Source: Halobacteriovoraceae bacterium (lineage in GTDB: Bacteria > Bdellovibrionota > Bacteriovoracia > Bacteriovoracales > Bacteriovoracaceae). From it: DNA of 41,643 nucleotides. The notes below the pieces were generated by a model, which searched no databases, had not been told where the DNA came from, and was given only the letters and a program-made list of their open reading frames with translations. The stretch spans positions 5,728 to 47,370 of the forward strand of contig PAZA01000037.1 of the NCBI GenBank assembly GCA_002715375.1. The letters are read 5' to 3'. Position numbers and translations under genes: made by a program. Of the stretch, positions 24,472 to 33,148 are shown one piece after another (position 1 is the first letter of the stretch; each line of letters begins with the position of its first letter).

Positions 24472-26817
24472 TTAAGCTTTTTGACCTTCATCTATTTTTT
24501 TTATGAGTTCTGGAAAAATCTTTAGATCATTTTCAATATCTTGCATTTTAAAAAGAGAGGCTTCTTTTTTTAATTTTATTGACCATGTTAAAAGTTCATG
24601 AAAGTGATGCCTTTCTGCAACCTTTTTAGAGTGTTGAGAAAACTCAATAATTTGATTGATAATGAAAGGAGGTTTTAACTTTTTCCAATCAGTAAGAAGG
24701 ACCTCATTAAAAACTTGAATGAGTATTTCTTTATCAACTATTTCTTTACCCTTAAAGCCTTCTTTGTCACTCCAATTTTTGGCCACTTCGGACATCTCAT
24801 CGGATTGCTCATCAAGGTTAATAATTTTATAGGGAAGGTATTTTGCAATTTCCTGGATAACTTCATTTTCCTGAATTGGCTTTTTCATATAGCTATCGCA
24901 AATATTAATAATACGATCGAAGTCTTCTTTCATGGCAGATGCGGTAATAGCAATAATCGGGATATTCTGAAATTCCTCTTCTTTTTTCCAAAACTTTGTA
25001 GCAGTCAGGCCATCCATAATGGGCATGATAATATCAAGTAATATAAGGTCAATTTTATATTTTTTTGTAATTTTAATGGCCTCTTCTCCATTTTCGGCCA
25101 TGATGAGGTCAAAATTATGTGACTCTAAAAATGTATGGAGAAGGTCCCGGTCGGTTTTGACATCATCAACAATTAAAATAGTGGCCTTTTCAAAATGATA
25201 GACAGGTTTTTTTAATGGGTCTGTTTCTTCATCATCACTGGCACTTGATCCAACTTCCACTTCTTTTAAGGAAAAATGGAAAGTGCTCCCTTTTCCTACA
25301 ACGCTTTCCGCGCGAAGATCTCCTCCCATAAGGGTCGAGAGTTGTTGACTAATTGTAAGTCCAAGGCCTGTTCCACCAAATTTAGAATATTTTTGACGAG
25401 ATCTTTGGTTAAAAGCTTCAAAAATTTTGGGTATTTGGTCTCTTGGAATTCCAATGCCTGTATCTTCAACCGTAAAATTGAGTGATAATTTATTAACCTT
25501 TTTATTAGGCCACTTAAAGGAAGCAGTTAACTTTATACCTCCTTTGAAAGTAAACTTTAGAGCATTTGAAAGAAGGTTAAAAAGAATTTGTCTAACCCTC
25601 ATCTCATCTATAATAATGACTTGTGGAAAGTCTTTTTCTATTTCTATTTCAAAGTCGAGCCCTTTATTCTCAATTTGGTTTTTAAAAATAGAATTAATAT
25701 CTCTTAAAAGATTATTAATATAACAAGCTGAAAATTCTAAATGGAACTTTCCTGCCTCGACTTTTGAAAGGTCAAGAATATCATTAATGATATTTAAAAG
25801 AGTTTTACCACTTGTGTTGATAGAGTCCATATGCTCTTTAAGTGTTTTATCTTTTAGATGTTTATAAACTATTTCGGAGAATCCTAAAATAGCATTCATA
25901 GGTGTTCTTATTTCATGACTCATGTTGGCCAAAAATTCACTTTTATGTTGATTTGCCAAAATAAGTTTTTCTTCAGTTTTTTTATGAGACTTTACTTCTT
26001 CTTTAAGTAAATTTATATTTTGTTTTATTCTTTCTTCTTTTGCCTCAATCTTTTTTTCAAGTTCATGTTTTGAGTTGATCAATTCATTATTTCTTGTCCT
26101 GATTTCTTTGGATTGAGTAATAAGAGTTGATTTATTTTCATGTAATTTTAACAGAAGCGAATTAAATTGAACCTTTAATAATTGCAATTCATTTTTTCTG
26201 GGAATTTCAGCTTGAAGAGGGGCTAAGTTTTCATAGTTAATATTCTTAATTTCATAAATAAGACCATCAATTGGTTTTTCAAGTTCCTTTTTTAGAAAAA
26301 AGCTCATAATAGTATAAAGAAGGATTGTTTTAATTAAAGCATTTAAAATTAATGTTATTAAACTACCTTCAATACGGTCATAAATATTACCCCAGTGGGA
26401 GCTCAAAGTAATGGTTCCCAACGAAAAAAATTTATCAACCTTTTTATAAATTAATGGTGACTTGTATGAAAACTTAATTTCATTTAAGTAAAATATATTT
26501 CTATTTTCCTTTTTCTTTAGGAGAATGACTGGTTTATCTTCTGAGTCTTCCAGTGCAATTTGTCTTAAATTTGAAAATGAAGAAAAATTATCTAGAATGT
26601 ATTTATATCCCTCATGCTTATTAAAATGCAATTTTTCTGAAACTTTGGGTGCCAGAAATTGAATAACCTCTTTCATTTCTTTAACAATGATCTTTTTTTC
26701 GTTTTGGAATTCAAAAAAAATTTGAACTAACGTAATTAAAAAAGCAAATAGCCAGTAGAGGAAGAAAATATTCTTCAAAAGTTGAGAGCTAAGGTTTTTG
26801 TCCCTAAAAAAGATCAT
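24472..26817 (-). CDS. Membrane-bound hybrid histidine kinase with receiver and degenerate Hpt-like tail
   Basis: A 781-residue sensor kinase. Transmembrane helix 1 is near residues 15-35, an extracytoplasmic domain spans about 36-145, helix 2 is near 150-172, and a HAMP-like/coiled-coil region spans about 175-285 (Lys/Glu heptads). HisKA contains ANMSHEIRTPMNAILGFSE with His301, and the ATPase has NLLSNALKFTF, VEDTGIGIP and FGGTGLGLTISQQL. A receiver (about 545-665) has LILLDIIMPIMDG with Asp595 and SYMKKPI. The C-terminal 75 residues look helical and Hpt-like (WSIKLKKEASLFKMQDIEN), but Ile stands where Hpt domains have the phosphorylated His. The sensory domain is not recognised. It is divergent from the receiver-CheA-like gene 119-122 bases away, which suggests a functional pair. 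Confidence 0.87.
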   Translation of the reverse strand: MIFFRDKNLSSQLLKNIFFLYWLFAFLITLVQIFFEFQNEKKIIVKEMKEVIQFLAPKVSEKLHFNKHEGYKYILDNFSSFSNLRQIALEDSEDKPVILLKKKENRNIFYLNEIKFSYKSPLIYKKVDKFFSLGTITLSSHWGNIYDRIEGSLITLILNALIKTILLYTIMSFFLKKELEKPIDGLIYEIKNINYENLAPLQAEIPRKNELQLLKVQFNSLLLKLHENKSTLITQSKEIRTRNNELINSKHELEKKIEAKEERIKQNINLLKEEVKSHKKTEEKLILANQHKSEFLANMSHEIRTPMNAILGFSEIVYKHLKDKTLKEHMDSINTSGKTLLNIINDILDLSKVEAGKFHLEFSACYINNLLRDINSIFKNQIENKGLDFEIEIEKDFPQVIIIDEMRVRQILFNLLSNALKFTFKGGIKLTASFKWPNKKVNKLSLNFTVEDTGIGIPRDQIPKIFEAFNQRSRQKYSKFGGTGLGLTISQQLSTLMGGDLRAESVVGKGSTFHFSLKEVEVGSSASDDEETDPLKKPVYHFEKATILIVDDVKTDRDLLHTFLESHNFDLIMAENGEEAIKITKKYKIDLILLDIIMPIMDGLTATKFWKKEEEFQNIPIIAITASAMKEDFDRIINICDSYMKKPIQENEVIQEIAKYLPYKIINLDEQSDEMSEVAKNWSDKEGFKGKEIVDKEILIQVFNEVLLTDWKKLKPPFIINQIIEFSQHSKKVAERHHFHELLTWSIKLKKEASLFKMQDIENDLKIFPELIKKIDEGQKA

Positions 26818-26939
26818 AGGGTTGTATCGGTTTTAAAATTTATTTGAAAAAGAAACGGTTATCTTATACCAAATAGGAAAAAAATTCCTTTTCTTTATGA
26901 GGTAATTTAGATTGATAAAGATTTGTCGAAAAAGGATTG

Positions 26940-28856
26940 ATGGATAAAAAAGAAGATGTACCACTTATTTTGATTTGTGATGATACCCCCAAGAACATTC
27001 AAGTTCTAGGAACAATCCTCATGGAAAAAGGTTATCATGTAACCGTCGCAGAAGATGGAACAGATTGTTTAAAAATGCTGGAAACTGTTAAACCTGATTT
27101 AATTCTTCTGGATATTATGATGCCAACGATGGATGGATATGAAACATGTGGAAAAATTAAGGAAGATCCAGACAAAAGAGATATCCCTATAATATTTTTA
27201 AGTGCAAAAAATGAAATTGATGACATTGTTAAAGGTTTAAGTCTTGGAGCTGTGGACTTTGTATCTAAGCCTTTTAATTCTATTGAGCTACTCCAAAGAG
27301 TGAGAACTCAGCTAGAAGTAAAAAGAAGTAAGGATACCATCTTAAAACAAAAAGCGATCTTATCAACCTTGATAGACAATTTAGAGGAAGGCTTCTTTAT
27401 CTTTGATAAAAAAGGAACAATTCAGGAAGGGTACTCAAAATCTGTAGAAACATTTATTGGAAAAAATCCTGGTGAAGAAAAGGTGGAGGATTTTATACCT
27501 TTAAGTGAAAGTGATAGAGATCTATTTAAAAAGTGGTATCAAAAAGTTTGGAATTCTAAGCTTCAAATCAAAGACTTAATGCCTTTAGCACCAAAAGGCT
27601 TTAAAAGAGGAAAAAGCTTTTATGGACTTTCCTTTACACCTATTTTCCAGGAAATAAAAGAAACGAGAAAAAAAACAATAATTCAGATGATTTGCACTAT
27701 AAAAGACAAAACGGAGCAAAGGAAGCTTGAAGAAATCGCTGAAAATGAAAAAAGTTACGTTAGTATGATGCTTTCTGTCCTTCAAGATCCTTTTAGCTTT
27801 TTAGATTTTATTGAAGACCAATCAGAGTTAATTCAAAGTTGCTTGGAAGACTTAAGGGAAAAAAACGAAAAATGGAAAGCTGAAGATACAGATGAAAAAG
27901 AAATGCTGAATTATTTTAATCATTTATTCAGACAGATACACACACTAAAAGCAGAGGCACTTAAATATTCACTAAATGAAATAAAAAAACTCTGTATTGA
28001 GTCTGAAAATATTATCTTCAGGGTCAGGGAAGAGGCAAAAAATCCTAAACAAGAAGACATTTTAAAGATTATTGAATTCCTTCAAAAGATTAGCGGATCG
28101 TTTTCAAAGTCTTTTTTTTCAATTCAATCTTTCTTGGATTTGATAAATAATTCTGAAGATAAAAAGTCCTCAAAAAGGATAGAAATACAGGAAGTGTATC
28201 AGTATTTTAAAAACAAAATTAAAGAAGAAAAGACTGTGATCAGTGACTTTGAAAGGGATTATTTCCATCGTGACATAAATTATTTTTTTGAGGGCCATGA
28301 CCAGATGTTAAAAAATATGGCCATTGATCTGAATAAGGAAATTGAAATAAAAATTTACCCTACAAATAAAACATTTAACATGAAGACCTATTCCCATTTC
28401 TTTTCTACACTCATTCATATTTTACGAAATGCTTTAGATCATGGGATTGAAGAAAAGGTTTATAGGAAAGAAGTTGGTAAAAATGGGGTAGGTTTGATCG
28501 AAGTTCGATGTAAAGATGGAGATGATAAAGGTGAAGGAGAAAAAGGCCTTGTTCTTATAATTTCCGATGATGGTGCTGGAATAAATTTAGAGAAACTCAA
28601 GTTAAAATTAGTGGATAATGGTGTAGTTAGTGATCAGGAAATTGATAAATTTACAAATGATGAAGTACTCCAGAAAATTTTTATGCCAGGTTTTTCCACC
28701 AAGAAAGAAATAAGTCATATTTCAGGTATGGGAGTAGGATTAGATTCCGTAATGCATGAAGTGAGCAAATTGGGTGGAAAGATAAGGGTCGACTCAACTT
28801 TGGGTAAAGGAACAACCTTTAGGATTGATATTCCATTTTTAAAGGAAAAAGCTTAA
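26940..28856 (+). CDS. Receiver-PAS-Hpt-CheA-type ATPase signalling protein
   Basis: A cytoplasmic protein of about 638 residues with no membrane segment. The N-terminal receiver (about 8-125) has acidic residues in ICDDTPKN, Asp58 in LILLDIMMPTMDG, and VSKPF. A PAS-like region spans about 140-255 (TLIDNLEEGFFIFDKKGTI). An Hpt domain has FRQIHTLKAEALKY with His334. The CheA-type ATPase at the C-terminus has LIHILRNALDHGIEEK, ISDDGAGIN, and MPGFSTKKEISHISGMGVGL. It lacks HisKA, CheA P2 and the CheW-like domain, so it is not a chemotaxis kinase in the usual sense. I chose ATG at 26940; a TTG directly before it is also possible, and the ribosome-binding site is close. Dodecin follows after 11 bases. 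Confidence 0.83.
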   Translation: MDKKEDVPLILICDDTPKNIQVLGTILMEKGYHVTVAEDGTDCLKMLETVKPDLILLDIMMPTMDGYETCGKIKEDPDKRDIPIIFLSAKNEIDDIVKGLSLGAVDFVSKPFNSIELLQRVRTQLEVKRSKDTILKQKAILSTLIDNLEEGFFIFDKKGTIQEGYSKSVETFIGKNPGEEKVEDFIPLSESDRDLFKKWYQKVWNSKLQIKDLMPLAPKGFKRGKSFYGLSFTPIFQEIKETRKKTIIQMICTIKDKTEQRKLEEIAENEKSYVSMMLSVLQDPFSFLDFIEDQSELIQSCLEDLREKNEKWKAEDTDEKEMLNYFNHLFRQIHTLKAEALKYSLNEIKKLCIESENIIFRVREEAKNPKQEDILKIIEFLQKISGSFSKSFFSIQSFLDLINNSEDKKSSKRIEIQEVYQYFKNKIKEEKTVISDFERDYFHRDINYFFEGHDQMLKNMAIDLNKEIEIKIYPTNKTFNMKTYSHFFSTLIHILRNALDHGIEEKVYRKEVGKNGVGLIEVRCKDGDDKGEGEKGLVLIISDDGAGINLEKLKLKLVDNGVVSDQEIDKFTNDEVLQKIFMPGFSTKKEISHISGMGVGLDSVMHEVSKLGGKIRVDSTLGKGTTFRIDIPFLKEKA

Positions 28857-28867
28857 GGAGATATCTG

Positions 28868-29074
28868 ATGTCTGATAGTATCTATAAAGTGATTGAAGTC
28901 GTAGGTTCAAGTCCAAACTCTTGGGAAGAAGCCGCTAAAAAAGCCATAGAAAGAGCAAGTGAATCTTTAAGAAATTTAAGAGTTGCAGAGGTTATTGACC
29001 AAGATATTAAAATAGAAAATGGGAAGCTATCTGCTTATAGAACAAAGTTAAAACTTTCCTTTAAATTTGATTAA
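28868..29074 (+). CDS. Dodecin family flavin-binding protein
   Basis: A 68-residue protein matching dodecin end to end: YKVIEVVGSSPNSWEEAAKKAI, then RNLRVAEVIDQDIKIENGK and YRTKLKLSFKF. Dodecins form hollow dodecamers that bind riboflavin or FMN pairs and buffer free flavin. The Trp in the NSWEEA segment corresponds to the flavin-stacking tryptophan. AAGGAGAT precedes the ATG at ideal distance. It is likely co-transcribed with the kinase gene 11 bases upstream, and its stop is only three bases from the stop of the convergent metallophosphoesterase gene. Confidence 0.9.
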   Translation: MSDSIYKVIEVVGSSPNSWEEAAKKAIERASESLRNLRVAEVIDQDIKIENGKLSAYRTKLKLSFKFD

Positions 29075-29077
29075 AAA

Positions 29078-29710
29078 CTAGTCTATGTATTCTTGTTGGT
29101 AGATTTTCTTGCTAGGCCAGTGCATCCCCGTAAGCATTCTTGAGGGAGAAGTGTCTATGCATGCACCAAAATCTCCATCATCATCTTCAAAAAAACGTGG
29201 TCTTATTTGATTAAGGTGACCACATACTTGATATTTATCTTTCCTTTTTGGAGGATGATAATAATTCCATATAAAGGAAGTGAAAGTCTCTTCTGAGTAG
29301 TAATTATCTCCAAGGTTAAGTCCGTCATTAAAACTTTTTAGAATACCAGCAACGGGTGCATGGGTTAGGATAAGGTCATCTGTTTCAATAAAAAGGGGGC
29401 GGTCCTTGAGCCATTGGATATATGAATCCATAACTTCTATATCTTTAAAACTCTTCAGTGTTTCAGAGCCCCAAGCATCAAACCAAGTACCATCTTTGTA
29501 GTAATCGCTACCAATGAGGTGGTGAAGCATCATATGTTCATGGTTGCCAAGAAGACTTTGACCATTTCTCATAAAAAAGTCGAAGACTTCCCTGGACCTT
29601 GGACCTCTATCGTTAAGGTCTCCCAAGCCTATGGGTTCAGCATCAGGCATTTGCTTAAGAAGCGCCATAAGCGTTTTAAAATTTCCTGCTATATCTCCAA
29701 TTAGGTTCAT
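29078..29710 (-). CDS. PPP-type metallophosphoesterase lacking the GDxHG histidine
   Basis: A 210-residue calcineurin-like phosphoesterase of the serine/threonine-phosphatase (PrpA/ApaH) branch. Motifs in order are IGDIAGNFKTL at residues 4-14, GLGDLNDRGPRSREV near 28, LLGNHEHMML near 53 and LTHAPV near 114. The family's first motif is normally GDxHG, whose His binds a metal; here it reads GDIAG. Everything else needed for a dinuclear site is present, so it may be an active subfamily with one altered ligand. The substrate (phosphoprotein or nucleotide) is not evident. It follows the lone receiver gene on the same strand after 22 bases, so co-transcription with a signalling protein is likely. 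Confidence 0.8.
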   Translation of the reverse strand: MNLIGDIAGNFKTLMALLKQMPDAEPIGLGDLNDRGPRSREVFDFFMRNGQSLLGNHEHMMLHHLIGSDYYKDGTWFDAWGSETLKSFKDIEVMDSYIQWLKDRPLFIETDDLILTHAPVAGILKSFNDGLNLGDNYYSEETFTSFIWNYYHPPKRKDKYQVCGHLNQIRPRFFEDDDGDFGACIDTSPSRMLTGMHWPSKKIYQQEYID

Positions 29711-29732
29711 AGAAACTATTTTACCATGGGTT

Positions 29733-30104
29733 TTATGAAGTGATTTTTTCTATTAGTTCAGTTATTGAATTGAGAATAATAGGCTTTTGTATATAGTAGA
29801 CGTCTTCTATTTTTCCAATTTCTCTTTGAACCTCTTTTAAGTAGCCTGAAATAAATATTATAGGGGTATTTTGGTTAGGGCCTTCTTTTTCACGTATTTC
29901 CTGGGCCAAGGAACTTCCGTTTTTTCCTGGCATTTTATGGTCAAGAAGGAGGACATCGTATTTAATTTGGCCAACTAGGTCCATAAATTCGGAAGAGGTT
30001 TGGCTTACTTCTATTTCATAAGTATCCTTTAGTTCTAAACCTTCTTCGAGAATATTTAGTATTTTTTCTTCATCATCAATGATTAAAACAACTTTCTTTT
30101 TCAC
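29733..30104 (-). CDS. Stand-alone response regulator receiver domain
   Basis: A single CheY-like receiver of 123 residues without an output domain. The acidic pocket is IIDDEEKI, the phospho-acceptor Asp55 lies in DVLLLDHKMPGKNG, the conserved Thr/Ser region is IIFISGYL, and the Lys is in YIQKPI. Such proteins act as phosphate shuttles or by protein contact. The ATG follows a weak purine-rich stretch. It lies directly upstream of the metallophosphoesterase gene on the same strand. The nearby hybrid kinase and CheA-like proteins are plausible phosphodonors, which is inference from proximity. Confidence 0.9.
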   Translation of the reverse strand: MKKKVVLIIDDEEKILNILEEGLELKDTYEIEVSQTSSEFMDLVGQIKYDVLLLDHKMPGKNGSSLAQEIREKEGPNQNTPIIFISGYLKEVQREIGKIEDVYYIQKPIILNSITELIEKITS

Positions 30105-30289
30105 TTAAAAATCCACCTTTTCCTTAGTGATATTAGACAATTGTAATTAATGATTTGAGCATGTAATAGGTTTAATAATATCAAAAATAAGAAAAAAGTA
30201 ATTTGTTTTAATAAACCGGCCAACGATTCCCACTTTAGAAGCCTATTCTTTACTTTGGACTTAGTTGACTGTTTTAAACACTTACTTTT

Positions 30290-31147
30290 TTAACCTTTTA
30301 AATAGGAAGACAGGTTTTCTTTCATAAAAGAGGGAAGGCAGAATGCAGCCTTGTGAATATCCTTATTATAATAGTCAAACTTAAGACCACTTTCTTTTAC
30401 TTTTTCCTCTTTAAAATCATTTATGGGATGAAGGCCTTTAGAGGCAAAAGAAAAACTCCAGAGACCGCCTGGGTAAGTAAGGTTAGAAAAATTATAAAGA
30501 AGGGAAATAGGGAAAAGGTCGTTTAAGATACTCATAAGTTTTTTTTGCATCTCAACTTCATAAAATCCACTTTCGCCCTGGCTTACAACAATTCCATCAT
30601 TTGCCAAGCAATCGAATATATCCTGATAAAACTCTTTTCCAAAAAGTGGTTGGGCGGGTCCTATTGGGTCTGTTGAGTCGACAAGAATAATGTCAAATTT
30701 TTCTTTTGTATTTTTTACGAATTCTAAACCGTCGCCAATAATAAGATTCATTTTTGGATGGTCTAGGTCTTTTGATGTTTGAGGAATATGCTTTCTACAG
30801 GCTTCTACAACCATTTCATCAATTTCTACCATTGTACATTTTTCGACACTAGGATGCCTTAGAACTTCTCTGGCGGTACCACCATCGCCTCCTCCAATAA
30901 TAAGAACATTTTTAGGATTTGGGTGAACAAAAAGTGGAACATGGGCAATCATATCATGATAAGCGAACTCATCTCTCTCTGTAACCATGACGAGGCCGTC
31001 ATTTAGGAGCATTTTCCCATGGCCTTTGGTTTGAACAACATCCACGCTTTGGAATTTACTTTTTCCAGAAAAGAGAACTTCTTCGACCTTATAGGCCATC
31101 CCTAAAAAGTCACTATGTTTTTCTTCAATCCAAAGGTGGGATTTCAT
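30290..31147 (-). CDS. speE: Spermidine synthase (polyamine aminopropyltransferase)
   Basis: Transfers the aminopropyl group of decarboxylated SAM to putrescine. The 285-residue length is standard. Family motifs are LNDGLVMVTERDEFAYHDMI near 48-67, VLIIGGGDGGTAREVLRH near 81-98, MVEIDEMVVEACRKH, IILVDSTDPIGPAQPLFGK near 154 with the gatekeeper Asp, and TYPGGLWSFSFASKG. AGGAG lies eight bases before the ATG. It is 48 bases downstream of the AdoMet decarboxylase gene on the same strand, so the enzyme pair forms a small polyamine operon. Confidence 0.95.
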   Translation of the reverse strand: MKSHLWIEEKHSDFLGMAYKVEEVLFSGKSKFQSVDVVQTKGHGKMLLNDGLVMVTERDEFAYHDMIAHVPLFVHPNPKNVLIIGGGDGGTAREVLRHPSVEKCTMVEIDEMVVEACRKHIPQTSKDLDHPKMNLIIGDGLEFVKNTKEKFDIILVDSTDPIGPAQPLFGKEFYQDIFDCLANDGIVVSQGESGFYEVEMQKKLMSILNDLFPISLLYNFSNLTYPGGLWSFSFASKGLHPINDFKEEKVKESGLKFDYYNKDIHKAAFCLPSFMKENLSSYLKG

Positions 31148-31195
31148 TTATTTTGCTCCTGAAAATACTCAATATTTAATTTTTTTATTTATCGT

Positions 31196-32134
31196 TTAAG
31201 AGATTGAAATTGCATTCTCCGCTGTCGTATCTTTTTTTATAAATTGTTTAAATTGAACTTCATAACCGCAATTAAGCTTCTCTTTAACGTACTTGACTAG
31301 GTAGTTATTATTTTGAAAAGGTCTTTCTGGAAGTGAATCATTAAAAGAAACCAGGTCAAAGCTTTCGGGTGAGAATGCCTGTAGTATTTGAAAACCGTAA
31401 TTTTGGTGTTCTCCCCAAAGAGCAAGATTTGTTTCAAAACTTGCGTATGACGCTTCTTCTTGAGGCGTAACATGTATTGTAAAGTAGTGAGGGCCTTTAA
31501 TTGCATTTAAAGAGTAGCCATATGGTTGAAAAACAAAGTCGTCAATTTTCCAACCATTAAAGTATTTGTTAAGTTTCAGAAATTCTCTGATATTACTTTT
31601 TTCCTGACCTTCTTGACAGAATATGGCCTTGGCATCACTACCCAGGTGGTACATAAGAAGTTCATGAGTATAGTCATTTGGAGAGGGTGTAAATTTTTTG
31701 TCTAGGTGATAGAGAAAATTATGGTGCCCATCCATGTTGCCAAAACGAAACGATTTGCCATTGAAAACACCCTTTAGGGAGTCAATATCTGAAAAGAAGT
31801 TTGTTTTTTGGAGGTGGGAACAATATTCATTTTTCCTTTGAAAAATAAGAGAAAGAATATCTTCTTTAGGAAATCTTTTTAAGAAGGTGTGAACTGCTTT
31901 TATAAGCTTTGTTTCCCCACAGGTGATCATGACTATTCGATCATCCCAAACAAAGAGGCTCGATTCACTTAATAAATAAGCACTTAGGTGATTATTATGA
32001 ACGGAGGATAAAATTTGAGCTCCGGAAGCTTCAACAACTTCAGTCCAAAAGGATTGATCGATATTACGCAACGAGTTCATATTGGACCGCTTTATAACGA
32101 TCTCTAGCTTTTTTTCAGATCCTTCAAAAAACAT
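31196..32134 (-). CDS. speD: S-adenosylmethionine decarboxylase proenzyme, eukaryotic-type (pyruvoyl)
   Basis: Makes decarboxylated SAM for SpeE. The protein resembles the eukaryotic AdoMetDC fold rather than the short bacterial SpeD. It begins MFFEGSEKKLEIV (human FFEGTEKLLEV) and contains AYLLSESSLFVWDDRIVMITCG, with the self-cleavage Glu57-Ser58 pair that generates the pyruvoyl group. RKNEYCSHLQ, FRFGNMDGHHNFLYHLD and FQPYGYSLNAIKGPHYFTIHVTP also match. At about 312 residues it is close to the eukaryotic length (about 330). The ATG at 32134 is chosen over a TTG two codons upstream because GGAGG lies eight bases before it. It is followed directly by speE. Confidence 0.9.
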   Translation of the reverse strand: MFFEGSEKKLEIVIKRSNMNSLRNIDQSFWTEVVEASGAQILSSVHNNHLSAYLLSESSLFVWDDRIVMITCGETKLIKAVHTFLKRFPKEDILSLIFQRKNEYCSHLQKTNFFSDIDSLKGVFNGKSFRFGNMDGHHNFLYHLDKKFTPSPNDYTHELLMYHLGSDAKAIFCQEGQEKSNIREFLKLNKYFNGWKIDDFVFQPYGYSLNAIKGPHYFTIHVTPQEEASYASFETNLALWGEHQNYGFQILQAFSPESFDLVSFNDSLPERPFQNNNYLVKYVKEKLNCGYEVQFKQFIKKDTTAENAISIS

Positions 32135-32270
32135 CCTCAACTCCTCCCAAACATTGTGATGATTTTTATGAATTCCATTAAAATTGGCCTTTATTTGTAC
32201 ACCAAAAGGGCTTTTTTTGCATCATTAAGGTAAGAATTTCAAACAAGATGGCCTTCATATTGATGAGATT

Positions 32271-32304
32271 GGGCCCATAAGGAGCAGGAGTAGACCATGG
32301 GCCC
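32271..32304. repeat. Inverted repeat GGGCCCAT ... ATGGGCCC
   Basis: Perfect 8-bp arms at 32271-32278 and 32297-32304 surround an 18-base purine-rich loop containing two GGAG-like elements. GGGCCC is rare in this AT-rich sequence. On the plus strand the right arm contains an ATG that opens a 20-codon frame. Confidence 0.8.
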
Positions 32305-32442
32305 TCATAGGCTTTCTTTAGGCTTTGTTAGAAGCTCTTATAAAAACCATTCATTTTAAATACTTTTAAGGTTCTCTATAAACTAAAGTCATTGAGTTAG
32401 GGCTTGCTGAGTAGAAAAAATGTTCTTTTAAAGCAAAAAAAA

Positions 32443-32470
32443 GGCCTCCTTTGTTGGAGGCCAATTTTTT
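32443..32470 (-). terminator. Rho-independent terminator, probably bidirectional
   Basis: The 7-bp GC-rich stem GGCCTCC/GGAGGCC (32443-32449 and 32456-32462) has a 6-base loop. Eight T residues follow on the plus strand (32465-32472). On the minus strand the run of A at 32434-32442 becomes T after the stem. It lies about 50 bases past the stop of the CARDB gene, which it most likely terminates. Confidence 0.92.
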
Positions 32471-32522
32471 TTAATTGGATCAAAAATGCTGTCTGAGGGT
32501 CCTTTTAAGGAAAAAGGACCTA

Positions 32523-33014
32523 TTAACCCAATCTAAAAAAGGATTTGGTGTTGTTATTTTCATTGCTTTCTTTAACAGTGTTTTTGTAATCAGCTTCTAC
32601 ATTCAAAGCGGCATTTGGATTAAAAATCCAGTAAGGAAGGTGAAGAGTCGCCTGGAAACTTTGACCTGGGTTAAGTGCAGGTACATAGGAAACGTCATTA
32701 TAGGGAGCCCCTGTTGATTGAAATGTTGATGGGTCAATAATTCGAACATAGCTGGCCCCAGCTTTAAGATTTCCTATATTTTTTATCGTAACTTTAACCT
32801 CTGTTTGTCCGGTGGCATTTAAAAACTGAAAAGGGTGGATTGTTTGGACAATAAGGTCGGGACCTTTAAATAAAAAGGGCCTGTCTAATGGGAAAAGTTT
32901 ACGAATAACTTCTTTTTTTAAAATTTTTTTAGGAATTGGGATAAAGCTAGCATCGGCTTTAAAGCTCATAACGGCGATAAGAAGCATAAGAGTTAAGTGA
33001 ATCATTTTTTTCAT
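32523..33014 (-). CDS. Secreted CARDB-domain protein
   Basis: A 163-residue protein with a signal peptide (MKKMIHLTLMLLIAVMSFKADA) followed by a single CARDB-like beta-sandwich domain. The evidence is GPDLIVQTI near 51, EVKVTIKNIGNLKAGASYVRI near 72, a central ALNPGQSFQATLHLPY, and the typical ending VEADYKNTVKESNENNNTKSF. CARDB domains are found in surface and adhesion-like proteins; the specific role here is unknown. There is no lipobox Cys, so it is expected to be periplasmic or secreted. GAGGAG lies before the ATG and a strong terminator follows. It stands apart from the desaturase operon by 134 bases. Confidence 0.78.
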   Translation of the reverse strand: MKKMIHLTLMLLIAVMSFKADASFIPIPKKILKKEVIRKLFPLDRPFLFKGPDLIVQTIHPFQFLNATGQTEVKVTIKNIGNLKAGASYVRIIDPSTFQSTGAPYNDVSYVPALNPGQSFQATLHLPYWIFNPNAALNVEADYKNTVKESNENNNTKSFFRLG

Positions 33015-33148
33015 GGGATACTCCTCAATATTTCGATTAATTTTGTTAGAGGCCTAAGGGCATCTTGGAAAAAAAGGATGCAGAATTCATGCCAAAGTTT
33101 TTGGTAGCAAAAGGGAACTGTTGGTGTCTTTTTTGATTATTAATAGGG

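Larger units (their letters stand above)
32141..32522. other. Gene-free stretch with speD leader, inverted repeat and terminator
   Basis: These 382 bases contain the ribosome-binding site and presumably the promoter of speD-speE at the left, a GGGCCCAT/ATGGGCCC inverted repeat at 32271-32304, and a strong terminator hairpin at the right. No convincing protein gene is present; the only candidate is a 20-codon plus-strand frame at 32297-32359. Confidence 0.7.

Noticed and set aside
24473-24492. Terminator after purM
   Set aside because: The stem is only four base pairs (AAGC/GCTT) and lies inside the end of the opposing kinase gene.
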